64,000 nucleotides of DNA, taken from assembly GCA_010093605.1 (NCBI GenBank), contig MU004188.1:1002341-1066340 (forward strand). Direction: 5' to 3'. Positions 34,226 to 44,718 of this stretch are shown here, piece after piece. Origin of the DNA: Lophium mytilinum. Its lineage: Eukaryota; Ascomycota; Dothideomycetes; Mytilinidiales; Mytilinidiaceae. A model generated the notes under the pieces. It had not been told where the DNA came from, did no database searches, and saw nothing but the letters and a program-made list of their open reading frames with translations. How positions within the stretch are numbered: position 1 is the first letter of the stretch; every line of letters starts with the position of its first letter. The position numbers and the translations under genes were made by a program.

Positions 34226-35240
34226 GACTGCAAATGATGAGCTCCTTTACTTGTTGCCGACAGGCAATGGGGGCAGTTTCGATGATTAATGGTATATTAG
34301 CAATCGAGTTGAAAGGTAAAAAAGGTCCGCGGACAGACTGGATGACCTATTCCCACTATATGTCGTGGTTTGATTGCTATGGTATGTTCGTGCCTGACTC
34401 CTACCCCTAAGCCCTGCTTTATCAGTCCTTCTAGGAGCTAACCTAGTCGTCTAGATCGATTAAAGGTTATGTGGCATCCGATGTTGAAGGATATCACGGC
34501 ATTGGGTCTTTTGATTGAAGCGGTTGACCACTCACCCACCAATAACTAAAGGGATCAGAGCATGGTTCGTGACCGCGCCCTGACCTCCCAGTGCACGTTT
34601 CGTGCCTTTGAAGATTCATCGCGGCAAACGAAGCTGAGTCTGTGATGACTACGAGGGAAGAAATCATAAGGACTGTGATACGCCGGTGGTATTTCAGGAC
34701 TCCAAGGGTTGCTCATCGTGTATGCTCCGACCTCCTATCGGTCACGTCGCATTCCTTTGAGTCAACAACGAAGATTAATATGAAACTATGATAACATATA
34801 GCCAGTGCAATGATTCATTCCTGTGAGAGCGAGCATCCTGTAATATCTTCCGAGTTTGAAAGGCTGCTCATGACCCTCGCTTCGACCTCCTGTTGAACAC
34901 TCCGTACCGACGAAGACTCAGCACAGCAGACAAAGATGAAACCGTAATGGTCACGAGCATTCATGTAGGCTCATTGGCAGGTCAAGGCGTAGGGGAGGTT
35001 AGAGGGTATATAAAGATTGGTTCTGCAAGCAGGACTTCTTCACCAACCTCGAATACAGACCACTTGTCCAACGGCCAACAAATTCTACATACAGTCTCAA
35101 ACTACACGCACACCGACATCTCCAAGCCTACGAAAGTTAGAGCAACGGTCAAATAACCCAAAACAACAACTCCAAAGCTGGTACGTGAGCATATAGTTCT
35201 CTAGAAGCAGCGCGTCGTCTAACGGAATAGTAGCTTCACC
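34226..35240. other. Intergenic upstream of a short orphan gene
   Basis: About 1 kb without a supported gene. A TATA box at 35007 lies near its right end. No RNA gene or repeat recognised. Confidence 0.35.
35007..35014 (+). promoter_or_regulatory. TATA box of the short orphan gene
   Basis: TATATAAA followed by G, 227 bp upstream of the start codon at 35241. It supports the idea that the short downstream frame is a real, possibly inducible gene with a leader of about 200 nt. Confidence 0.45.
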
Positions 35241-35654
35241 ATGTCTACTCCACCCGACGACATCCCCATCGTCTTTGACCCCAACGACCCCAATTTTCCC
35301 ATTCCAACAGTTGAACCAAACGATGCAACTGTGCTAGAAAGTGTCGAGCAATACATGGCGCAATATTGCCATCACTACTACATAATTGTTTCATGCGGCC
35401 ACCCTATACTCCACTCTCTCAGACGTTGTCCGAAATATCTGTGGTGGCAGATGGACTCAACCAAGGATGAGCACGAATGTGGCAATATTATCACAACGTA
35501 TCCCGGGATACGATTTCCTCGCGCATATAATGGGACTCAGATGTGTGGTGGAGAGAATGGGGAATATTGCAACTATTGGCGAGGCAATCAGGCAAGGCAG
35601 GATGCGATTGTGCATAATATTAGGGCGGGTCATCGACTACCCATTGGTATCTAA
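35241..35654 (+). CDS. Short Cys/His-containing orphan protein
   Basis: Single exon of 137 residues; I do not recognise it. The N-terminal 30 residues are acidic and proline-rich (MSTPPDDIPIVFDPNDPN). The rest has ordered cysteines and histidines: YCHHYY, SCGHP, RRCPK, HECGN, MCGGENGEYC. The pattern C-x-H, C-P, E-C-G, C-G-G, C could bind zinc or form disulfides. There is no signal peptide, so a zinc-binding or cytosolic role is more likely than secretion. An in-frame TATA-driven promoter and a good start context support it. It is probably lineage-restricted. Confidence 0.55.
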   Translation: MSTPPDDIPIVFDPNDPNFPIPTVEPNDATVLESVEQYMAQYCHHYYIIVSCGHPILHSLRRCPKYLWWQMDSTKDEHECGNIITTYPGIRFPRAYNGTQMCGGENGEYCNYWRGNQARQDAIVHNIRAGHRLPIGI

Positions 35655-36460
35655 TAGGGAAATCCCTAAGAATGAGAGGGGAGACTTAGGGTCGAGATCG
35701 GTGGATGACGACTGGTTCTGGGTGCCTTTTAGATGTCATGCGGTCTACTATATTGTTTCTTCATCCCCTTTATGTATTTTCTTATGTTTCTATCCGGCGT
35801 TCCATAATCCCTAACCCTTTTTTTACTCTTCCTTTTTTCCTTACCCCTTTTCATTATCTCTTTCAAGTACATGCACTATACCCCACTGTCTTTTTATAGA
35901 TATTAGATCGTCCCGGCTCCCGTGCAGTATCAAGCGGAGAACTACGCCAACACATCACGGCTAGTTCGCGGCGATGGCAAGGAAATGCTTGAATAGATTA
36001 TACCTACACCCTAGCACCGCAAGATTTGAAACGTGACAAAAGAACTGTTCGCACGACACAACGGGCTATTTCATTATCAATCATAGCGTCACTGCTTTTG
36101 CGGCAAATTGGATGGCTAGGTCTTTTTCCAGGAGTCAATATCAGCTTTAACACAAACAGGCCGTTAAGAAATGCCCTCTATATGGCACCCATCTCAGGTT
36201 TCTCTTGAATGAGCATACTTTCTTAAAGTCTATTTTCAAAATGATGCATACAATATGACAGGGGGCCCAGGCAATTGCGGGGTAGATATTCAGGGGTGGG
36301 ATTCTTGGCAGGAACCAAACAATGACGTGGACGTTCGCAATGGACACGACGTCCCGCTGACATCCCGCTTCAAAGACGCCCTCAAACGCACCCTCGCAGC
36401 ATCAATTGACTTTCATCGCTGTCTTCCTAAAAACCTCAACTTCTAAACTCATCAATCACG
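35655..36460. other. Intergenic, 800 bp
   Basis: T-rich sequence after the orphan gene (35740-35900) and the promoter region of the next gene. No supported gene. Confidence 0.35.
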
Positions 36461-37223
36461 ATGGATGTATGTCGCTAAATCTCCGCCGCCGCGCAAACTT
36501 AGCTGACAAGCGCAGGTCTACTACTTCTACACCTTTAGCACCGCTGGATGGATGGGTACGACATTCGTGAATTCTAGGCAGCGCACCCTCACTCACTAAC
36601 CGAACAACAGCTCTACAGGCGGCGCCACTTATTCTGTCGCCGACTATCATAGTCGCAATGCTCTCTCCCGAAGTCAGGGACCCTTCCAGTATGCCCGCTA
36701 CCTACACCACTTTCTCCCTTGCTAGTATACTGACCAGCGCGCCCAGTCCTCGAAGTCTACTTCTCCCGTAGTCTAGGCTTCTCCCTCATCACCATCGGCA
36801 TCCTCGCTGTCCTCCTTACGGGCTCCGTCCCTCTGAGCTCCCGCCTCACAGAAGGTATGTCCTTATATCCTTTCCCCTTGCAGTCTAGAGCCCTCACTTA
36901 CCCCTCCAATCACAGCCGGCGGAACCACAACCGACCCCTCCGACCCCAAAGCCCCATATGCTGTGCCCACGCTCATGGTCACTCTCGTCTTCCACACTAC
37001 AATCGCCTTCTATACCTACGCTCTGTGGACGCAGACGGGCGTCACATCGTTTGCGCTCGGGACTACGTTCAGCACTCTGCTCGCTGTGATCGGAGGCTGG
37101 GTCATTCTGTTTGGAAGCAGTAGCGGAAGGATCTCGAGGAAGACGGGGGCGGACAAGAGAACGAGTGGGTTTCCGTTCAAGAATGCAGAAGCGTCGAAGA
37201 GGAGTGGCAAGAAGGCGTTGTGA
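36461..37223 (+). CDS. Four-pass membrane protein, conserved hypothetical
   Basis: The function is not recognised. Five exons, 36461-36466, 36516-36555, 36611-36688, 36747-36854 and 36916-37223, give 179 residues; every join is in phase. The first coding exon holds only two codons. Four hydrophobic helices are visible at about residues 12-34, 50-70, 91-112 and 120-142. A conserved-looking DPSDPKAPYAVP loop sits before the third helix, and the C-terminal 35 residues are basic and soluble (SGRISRKTGADKR to KKAL). The C-terminal KKAL resembles, but is not, a KKxx ER-retrieval signal. The many small exons and the membrane topology argue for a genuine conserved gene, possibly of the ER or vacuole. 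Confidence 0.75.
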
Positions 37224-38270
37224 GTGTTTCGACCCCAGAGACATTAAGGTAAGATAGGTAAGCGGTTGTGGTAGGGCAATAAAGAAAAGTTTGAATAGGG
37301 TACATGGCGTTGGGAGTATTCTTGACTTGACTCTTTCGAACTGCAATGCCTTGTATAGCAAAAATTTCTTTCCTTAAAGCGTAGATGCGCATCTGAGAAA
37401 ACGGAGAGAAGATATGTGATCTCTTTGATTCGTGCTATCGTGTGAGTGGTCACAGTGTGCTCTGTAGGTTCAGCATCTCGTATGCTTGTTCGTGTTCCAC
37501 ATGCTTCTAGCATTATAGCCAGCGGCTGACCCAATTATAGAACCCAAAGAGTTGATGATACCCTGCGCAATATGCTAATACACGGAGGCGCCAGTGAAAA
37601 TCTGCTAGCCAGCGGCGTCGGCGACATGATTCTATCTATTTCGTTCCTAGACACATAGTTGCTAGTGCTTGGGGGGCTTCAGAACCCTTTCGTGAAATCG
37701 AAGGTATTTAAGACCCTTCCCCCGGGTTGCCTGTATAAGATAGGCGTCACTATCTGTGGCGGTCTTGCGATGTCACCGTCCACTTCTCCTCGTCCAGACT
37801 TCTGCATTATCGGAGCACCTGGACAGCCGCATCTTAGTATACACAGAGCACTATCATAGCTTAAAATCACCGCCAAATAGGTGAAGCGAAGCAAAGTACT
37901 GGTGTGTTGCCCGTTACAGCGCGGGTGACGCGTTTGGGCGCGGCTGTTTACTTCGATGTCGACGTCAACTAAGTCTTCTCGCCGCCCCACCTCCGAACAG
38001 CTTCACGCCCACCCTGTTCCACCTCACCTCACTCTAAACACTGCGATGGGTGTGCCCTGAGGCGCTCATCGTCTGCTGCTGTTATCAACAATCCTCTATC
38101 ACCTGCCGTTGCGCAGCGAAGACCTCACTGCCTCACTCTCGTATGTCCTCCGCACTGCAGGCCAAAATCAAAACAAACTCATCACAACAACAACAAGACT
38201 AGTGATCTTACTGCTCTAAACAAACATTAGCATCTCTAGGAGCGCAACCGCTGGCTGCTACTCTTTCGCC
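37224..38270. other. Intergenic, 1 kb
   Basis: 3' flank of the membrane protein gene and promoter/leader of the BTB-WW gene. The leader portion (about 38040-38270) is C- and CAA-rich. No supported gene. Confidence 0.35.
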
Positions 38271-39731
38271 ATGGCCTCAGCAGCAGAAGCTCCCCCCAAC
38301 GGGTCCTCGAACACCTCCCCGAACATCTTTCAGGAGGCTGTCAGCATCGAAGTCGGTCCGGATGCTGTGAAGTTCATTGTGCATCCTCAGTTGCTCCTTG
38401 CCACCGCCGGCTTGTTCCAGAACACCGGAGTTGCGAGCACCAAAGACCCCGTTTCGCGGAGCTTCAAGTTCAGCAACCGCGATCCTGTCCATTTCGGCAT
38501 CTTCGTCCAATGGCTCTACAAGAAACACCCAGCGGCTGCTTCTTTCAGCCACATTCTCGGAGCCTGCTTGTTTGCCGTCAAGCTTGATGCTCCAGCGTTT
38601 CGCAACTACTTGCTCGGACTCGTGTACGACGTGCTAGTTGAGCGACAGATCTTACCTGATGCGACGGAAATCAAGGAGGTCTGGGAAAACCCCGAAGTCC
38701 CAGCGGGCGTCAAGAAGCTATTGCTAGATGCATGCGTCTGGGGTACGGTACAGCCTGCTAGTGGATGGAGCGAGTTGTTCAAAAAGGTTCCATCGACTTT
38801 CGTCATGGACTACGCTGTGGCGCAGGCCTCAAAGGGAAGCTTGGAAGCTCCATATGCCAACGGCATTGAATCGTACGAAGACGAAGTTCCTGCCAATCGC
38901 GAGCATCCGTACCACGATCGTGACGCCAAACCCAGTTACCCAAACTCTGCCTTCGCCAATGCCATCAAAGTCAATGTCGGTCGAAACGTCAACGAGAATG
39001 AGGCCTTTTTCATTCATGCTGCCTTTTTCCGTGGCCTAGACTCTCAACTCGATGCGTTGATCACCCAAGCAGAGACTCAGCAGGGCGATATGAATCTTCC
39101 CCAGACTACGGCAGAAGTCTTCGGGCATTATGTTGAGTCAGTGTACTTTGGCAGCAATGATGTCTCCAAGTCCTTCGCCTTGCCCCCGCCTGTTGAACCG
39201 GTAGCTGAATCGATGGTCGTTGATGATGAAGACGCCAACTCTACTGCTCCCATGGATACGCCTGCCACTACAGAGTCTGAAGAGCCCTCCGAACCTGATA
39301 TAGATTGGCCCACACGTCCGCATTCCCGCTATGAGACGCGTCGACCAGTCTTTGCCCAGCCTCCCGCGGTTCCCCAGTATCCCAAACCTGCTCCTGCGTA
39401 CTCTCGCGGCTACACTGGGTCCAGCGGCGACGGCCCCGAGCGCTTGCCCTTGCCTCTCGGATGGCACTTCATCGTGTCGAACTTCCGCAAGCGATTGTAT
39501 GTCGACCAGATCACGGGTGCCTACACGCAATGGGACCCTCGTGCAGTGGGCAAGCTTCCGGAGGGTTGGACTATCCGACTTGAGATGAATGGTGGAAAAA
39601 TCTGGTTCGAAAACCCAGCTTCTAAGGATCGGTCCGACATCCACCCGTCAACTTCGAAGGACTGGACTACGGCTCGTATTCTGACGATGGGAAAGTTCAA
39701 GGCAATGATGTTTGGATCGCCTGAGCAGTGA
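38271..39731 (+). CDS. BTB-like, BTB-like, WW, WW-like protein
   Basis: Single exon of 486 residues with an unusual domain order. A BTB/POZ-like fold spans about residues 23-130 (VSIEVGPDAVKFIVHPQLLL, then FGIFVQWLYKKHP). A second, less typical BTB core lies at about 240-295 (NENEAFFIHAAFFRGLDSQL, then AEVFGHYVESVYFG). An acidic linker follows at 310-345. A WW domain occupies about 392-424 (LPLGWHF, LYVDQITG, TQWDPR). A second WW-like unit begins at 429 (LPEGWTI) with GKIWFENPAS, but lacks the second tryptophan and the final proline in standard places. WW domains bind proline motifs and BTB domains dimerise or recruit Cul3, so a scaffold or adaptor role is plausible. The individual domains are my own pattern calls. 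Confidence 0.75.
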   Translation: MASAAEAPPNGSSNTSPNIFQEAVSIEVGPDAVKFIVHPQLLLATAGLFQNTGVASTKDPVSRSFKFSNRDPVHFGIFVQWLYKKHPAAASFSHILGACLFAVKLDAPAFRNYLLGLVYDVLVERQILPDATEIKEVWENPEVPAGVKKLLLDACVWGTVQPASGWSELFKKVPSTFVMDYAVAQASKGSLEAPYANGIESYEDEVPANREHPYHDRDAKPSYPNSAFANAIKVNVGRNVNENEAFFIHAAFFRGLDSQLDALITQAETQQGDMNLPQTTAEVFGHYVESVYFGSNDVSKSFALPPPVEPVAESMVVDDEDANSTAPMDTPATTESEEPSEPDIDWPTRPHSRYETRRPVFAQPPAVPQYPKPAPAYSRGYTGSSGDGPERLPLPLGWHFIVSNFRKRLYVDQITGAYTQWDPRAVGKLPEGWTIRLEMNGGKIWFENPASKDRSDIHPSTSKDWTTARILTMGKFKAMMFGSPEQ

Positions 39732-41108
39732 GTGTTTGTGTTTGCTCCTATTGTGGTAAGCAGATCACGGCTCTATCAGCTTTTCACGGTCACTTTTCCT
39801 CATGGCTCTATTTCCTCTACCAAAGACTGACTTTCACTGACTGTCTACAACTGGTTTTGCTTTTCAATACGGGGTTTTTTCTTTTGGCAAGAAGTGAATA
39901 CTTGAATGGGGAACTTTGTTGTGTCGATCAGGACACAAAATGTAGGGACCTCAGACGGGATCATTTACGCCTACGGGTTGGCTTTCTGTACTGAGTTCCA
40001 ATGGAATCTGACTTGCCTATCAAGTCTACTAATCAGATTGCTTTACTCAATACCTCTTTTATGCCTGTGAATATTAACCAATTGTCGTTCTCGAAGCTGG
40101 TTCTAATCAACATTCGAGACGCACACAAGAGTTGAAAAGCTACTACACAAAGTGGATGCGGCTCGTTCCCCGAAGTTCAGGAACATGAATCAGACTCGCT
40201 TTCGCAATCTCGGTATGGGGAACTGGACTCGCCTTCAACAATTCAAGGTGTAGGCGTGACCTTTATACACGCTAGAGGGGCAGATGCCAGTCACCTAGCA
40301 CTCTGACTCGTGCCCTGTATTACCAGCCCTCAGGCTACGCTGTCCCGGTTCGCAATTCATCGAAGTCAACAACGTCACGTGATTAATCACGAAGCTTTGG
40401 AGAGACATCGATGTAAAAGATTTCATTTTTTAGTATGCTTCAAGAAATAACCGAAGTGCTATTACATATACTCGCACTTTTAAGCTTGTATCCAACAAGG
40501 TGAGTCACTCGTCAATATTCGGAAGATAGCCTCCAGCGACACCATCGGAGCTTCGCTGCCTCCGACCTCTAGCTCTCCAACAACCCCCCTGTCATCACGC
40601 TTGACCCTCCACCATGCCTACTAGCACGGAGACCATCGGCGCGCCGTAGCAACCGAACAGCCTGCTGCATGAAAGACTCATAGGCTCCATGCCAGATGAG
40701 GCCAGCGTAGAAACAAGCTTTGCTCAGGGTGTGCTTGCATAGCTCAAGCTTCGGGTCGGCGACTTAGGGATCGCTCACTATCAACCCGGAAATACGCTGC
40801 GCCTTAAGCCCCCGTTTCGAAGTAGAGCACGCCAGATCAACGGCGTCACTCACGGCCCATGTCCAGAGATACACATAAGTTCGGTGCTTCGGGGGTATCG
40901 TGAGCTGAGCCGCACTCTTCAAAGGGCGCGAAGAGGGAAGTATAAAGCTTACAGTATCCTCCCTTCTCTAGTCATCATCAACTCAGCTCCCAAGCATCTC
41001 TGCATCCATCCTCAACCCACCAATTCCAATCTTTCAACCCCTCAATCCTCCAGCTTCCCGCCCATCCAATCCCCAACCAACCCCGATCCCACCACTTCAA
41101 AGAAAAAG
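39732..41108. other. Intergenic, 1.4 kb
   Basis: No supported gene. The right end (40900-41108) is C-rich and is the likely leader of the nitroreductase gene; an open frame beginning at 40884 continues in frame into it but lacks targeting features. Confidence 0.35.
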
Positions 41109-41787
41109 ATGGCCTACCAAACCTCCTTCCTCGCCGCCACCAAAGCCCGCCGCTCCATCTACACCCTCACCCCCACCTCCCCGATCTCAGCCGCGCGCAT
41201 CGAAAACCTCATCGGCCACGCGATCCAGTACGCGCCCTCCCCCTTCAACGTGCGCAGCACGCGCGTCGTGATCCTCTTCGGCGCCGCGCACACGAAATTC
41301 TGGGACTTCGGGCTCGCAATGGTGCAGGCGAACACGCCGCAAGCGCTGGGCCTGCTGGGGCCCAAGATCAAGGGCTATAGCGAGGGCTACGGGACGTGTC
41401 TGTTCTTCGATGATGCGAGCGCGGTGGAGGAGTTGAGTCCGAGGTTTGCGGCGCTGAGTAAGCAGTATCCCGAGTGGGCGGAGCATTCGATGGGGATGCA
41501 TCAGTTTATTGGTATGTTTTATCCCGTTTCATGCCTTTGTGGAGTTGATTGAGTGGTGCTAATGAGGATTCACAGCTTGGACTGCGCTGGAGGCTGAGGG
41601 CTTGGGGTGTAGCTTGCAGCATTATAACCCTGGCGTTAATGCTGATGTTGCGAAGGAGTGGAGTATCCCGGAGACGTGGCAATTGAAGGGCCAGCTGGTG
41701 TTTGGTGGGATCAAGGAGGATGCGCCGCCGCTGGAGGACAAGCCGAAGAGGCCGCTGGAGGAGTGTGTGAAGGTGTTTGGTGCTTAA
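41109..41787 (+). CDS. Nitroreductase-family protein (Frm2/Hbn1 type)
   Basis: An FMN-dependent oxidoreductase of the small fungal nitroreductase group that includes yeast Frm2 and Hbn1, linked to oxidative and nitro-compound stress. Exons are 41109-41511 and 41576-41787, giving 204 residues, the usual length. The conserved opening is ATKARRSIYTL, followed by IQYAPSPFNVRSTRVVILFG (FMN-phosphate region), YGTCLFFDD, HSMGMHQFIAWTALEAEGLGCSLQHYNP across the splice, and WQLKGQLVFG near the end. All expected family blocks appear intact. The frame is open upstream to 40884, but the ATG at 41109 begins the family homology and directly follows an A-rich leader. Confidence 0.9.
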
Positions 41788-42714
41788 GCGGACTCCTCAG
41801 ATTAGACTAGATATAGCCTTTAGATAGAAAGAATCTCGTTTCGATTTGTTAAACTTTTCAGGGCGAGACTGGTTCGCGGTGAGCTCTAATGATGTCGATA
41901 CCATTGGGCTTTGTTCGATCTGCGATCTGGTCATTTTGGTCCGAAGCCAAATCATACTCATCTCAGCTACTATACTCATCCTTCTAGCTTCTAGTCATCA
42001 TCAGAATAATTAGCATCGCCGTCGTTAGAACGTTCTTCTGCTCCATCCTCACAACTGCTAGCCTCCGACCCCAAACGCCCCACAATCCCCAATGGCGTCA
42101 CCGCATAGCTATGGTAGCGCGTTTGGTTGCTATTATGTGGAAAGTAAGATCTATGTCGATAGCTAGAGAGCGAGCGGCCAGTCCCAAGGGGCAGGGGTTC
42201 AGCGCAAATCCACAAGGGAAAGAAGAGCTTTAAACAGGAATAAAAGATGAACAAGTAATGGATGCACGGCGAAAGCGATCATCACGATAGTTTTAGGCTA
42301 ACCTAAAGTTAAATCATACAGCTGATATTTGGCATTAACAAGCCCTACGCTAGACTCTCTGTCCACAAGGACAGCCTGTTGACTTGCAAGCCTAATAATC
42401 CCCCCATCGGGCGCCCTGACAATGCAATGCGCACATGAATGCCTGGGTATCAAATAGGAGAAGCGAAATAGAGAAGGCCCACGAAGACGAGAACCCCTCT
42501 GAAAGCAAATGACGGTGAGAAGAAAAGCGCACAGTAAGGTGAAACCTTGACCTTTATCGTGTGCACCGAGTGAACCGTAGGCAGACCATATATTCCGAAC
42601 GCCTCATAAGATAACAATGTCGATGACAGACGCGTACAATGGCATGTACTATTCATCGCGAGATCCTGGGTCGCCTGTGATCCAAGAGTACAGGTTAGAA
42701 CATGGCAGGACTAG
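41788..42714. other. Convergent intergenic region
   Basis: 930 bp between the 3' ends of the nitroreductase gene and HST3/4. No supported gene on either strand. Confidence 0.35.
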
Positions 42715-44718
42715 TCAGTCGATCAACCCCGCCAGACCGCGAGGTAAGGTGCCTGTAGGTGAGATGGTGATCCTCATGTCCTTGATGGTGGTAGTATGTT
42801 CAGGTGTGGAAGCCGATACGACCGGGATGAGGCTCTTCATTTCCGGAGACCGGGTTGGGGTCGGGGGATTATGCAGAGGTGAGGCGTTGTTCCTGGCTGC
42901 TAGTGGGGAAATCGGAGCCATTGGAATCGCAATTTCAACAGCCGTCAACTTCTTCGGGCTGACGTTGATTGTCTCTTCCTGCTGCAAGCTCATGTTCACT
43001 TTCAGGGTCTGCTTGGCGGTCGTCTTCGAGGTGGTGGATTTCGATATTCCAAAGGCGCCGGTAATCTTGTTCGTCCTCGGTTTCGGCCCAGTCTTCTTGG
43101 TCGGCTTCGTAGCCTTCGTCGTCGTTTTGGTTGGGATTGAAGTCTTCGGTTTCGCGACGCGCTTCTTCGGCGCTGCTTTGACTACTGGCTTCAAATCCGC
43201 CGCTGCGGACGCGCTCATCAAGGCTGCCGCTTTGCTGGTTGGAATAATCTTCCTCTTCTTGGTGGGTGTCGACGAACCCAGGCTGGAAGGAGGAGGTTCG
43301 ATCGAAGTTCTTGGAGCCATTCGGGGACTAGCAACAGGTGTTACCAACTGCCCTTGTACTTGTTCGAAAGCCTTGGACTTCATGGGCGAAACCACAACGA
43401 CTTCTGCAGTGTTCTCCTTGGCTTTGCGTAGTTCTTCATCGGTCACTACCTTGAATTCCGACTCGGATTGGTCATCCCATTTAGGCATGCCAGCATACCG
43501 GGCAACTTCATCGCAAGGCCCTCTCACGATCAAATCCCAGCAGTTCTCTAGATCTTTACCGATGGGCTCCGGGTCGTTGTTGATCCATACCGTCATTCCG
43601 TCTCTTCGGTCCCGGACTACTCCACACATCTCTCTCGTAATTCGACGCACGCCAGGAACCTTCAGCGTTGTCCCAGCAACAATGATAGCGTCTGGCCGTG
43701 TTCTCAGATCCATGCGCGTAACGGATCCAATCGCCTCGTCGTCGGGATTGTGCTCGTTGTACAGTACCATACGAGGGCGGAGTCTGCCAATGCCATGGCT
43801 GCGCTTATTGACAGCGGCCCGCACCTCGTCGTTTGTTCTACATTCGGCACATGAAGGAGGAATGGGGCCATCGAAGAGACCAGCTTCGAAATCGGAGAGC
43901 TTGTGACACTTTGAACAGACCATCTTGTCGAGGCCACCGTGGAGCTGCACCGTCTTGGGCCATGGCGCCTTCTTTGGCAGGGGCACCTCTGTTTTTAGCG
44001 GCTCAAGGGAAGTATCGATGCCATCAACGTTCTGGGAATACAACCGGAGAAGTCGTCCCTCGTGCGCCAATGTCGCAAGTAGATGGTGGAAGGCGGTCGG
44101 CTGAGCCTGCTTTGTCGTCTGGGAGAGTTCGCGTACCATGTCGTGGAATGAGGTCGTGGACTGATCATCCTGGTAGACCGAGGCGTCGAACAAATCCTTG
44201 CCGGACGATCGCAAATTCTGGCTTTTCCGGAGCGACTTAAACAGGCCGGTGGAAGATCGGAAATCGGGGACTGATAGAAGGGTTAGTCGTGGTTGTGGGT
44301 GGTGGGTGAGCGAATACGTACTGCCGGCGGATACAGAGATTCCTGCGCCCGCAATCACAACAATCTTGCGCTTCTTGTGCAACACCTTCAGCAGGCGCTC
44401 GAGCTGCGGTTTCTCTGCCTCGCTGACTTCTCCATATCGCAAGTCGAGGCGCTCGGTCGTGCGAGGCTTGGGTTCCGAGATCTTCCTCCGCTTAGCTGGT
44501 GGAGGCCCGTCATCGTCGCCAGAAGGAGCGGCTGCGGTCATGGGGTCAGGAGCTGGCGACGCCTCTGCGGAAGACTGCTGTGATGCCGAGGGCGAGGGAT
44601 AGGATCGTGCGGAATAACAGAACTCTGTCGGTGGTGCAGGCGAGAGAGAACGGATTGAGCTGAGGGGAGAGCTCGCGCCGTCAGAGGCGAAGTCGTCGAA
44701 GTGGAAGGAGGTGTCCAT
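42715..44718 (-). CDS. HST3: Sirtuin Hst3/Hst4, NAD-dependent histone deacetylase
   Basis: A class I sirtuin of the Hst3/Hst4 branch, which removes acetyl from histone H3 K56 after S phase. Exons are 44718-44322 and 44270-42715, giving 650 residues. The NAD site is IAGAGISVSAG joined across the intron to IPDFRSS. The catalytic histidine lies in VQLHGGL after SQNVDGID, and the zinc cysteines are in CSKC and CAEC. RPRMVLYNEHNPDD is typical of the Hst3/4 branch and unlike Sir2 itself. PPAKRRK near the N-terminus suits a nuclear signal. The C-terminal 250 residues are lysine-rich and disordered. The 51 bp intron (44271-44321) is a multiple of three and stop-free, so unspliced message would insert 17 residues into the NAD loop. 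The gene diverges from MED16. Confidence 0.93.
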   Translation of the reverse strand: MDTSFHFDDFASDGASSPLSSIRSLSPAPPTEFCYSARSYPSPSASQQSSAEASPAPDPMTAAAPSGDDDGPPPAKRRKISEPKPRTTERLDLRYGEVSEAEKPQLERLLKVLHKKRKIVVIAGAGISVSAGSTYSLTHHPQPRLTLLSVPDFRSSTGLFKSLRKSQNLRSSGKDLFDASVYQDDQSTTSFHDMVRELSQTTKQAQPTAFHHLLATLAHEGRLLRLYSQNVDGIDTSLEPLKTEVPLPKKAPWPKTVQLHGGLDKMVCSKCHKLSDFEAGLFDGPIPPSCAECRTNDEVRAAVNKRSHGIGRLRPRMVLYNEHNPDDEAIGSVTRMDLRTRPDAIIVAGTTLKVPGVRRITREMCGVVRDRRDGMTVWINNDPEPIGKDLENCWDLIVRGPCDEVARYAGMPKWDDQSESEFKVVTDEELRKAKENTAEVVVVSPMKSKAFEQVQGQLVTPVASPRMAPRTSIEPPPSSLGSSTPTKKRKIIPTSKAAALMSASAAADLKPVVKAAPKKRVAKPKTSIPTKTTTKATKPTKKTGPKPRTNKITGAFGISKSTTSKTTAKQTLKVNMSLQQEETINVSPKKLTAVEIAIPMAPISPLAARNNASPLHNPPTPTRSPEMKSLIPVVSASTPEHTTTIKDMRITISPTGTLPRGLAGLID

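Noticed and set aside
42617-43906. A 429-codon open frame on the plus strand
   Set aside because: It lies antisense over the conserved HST3/4 coding exon, shows no domain, and is explained by codon bias in the lysine-rich tail of the sirtuin.
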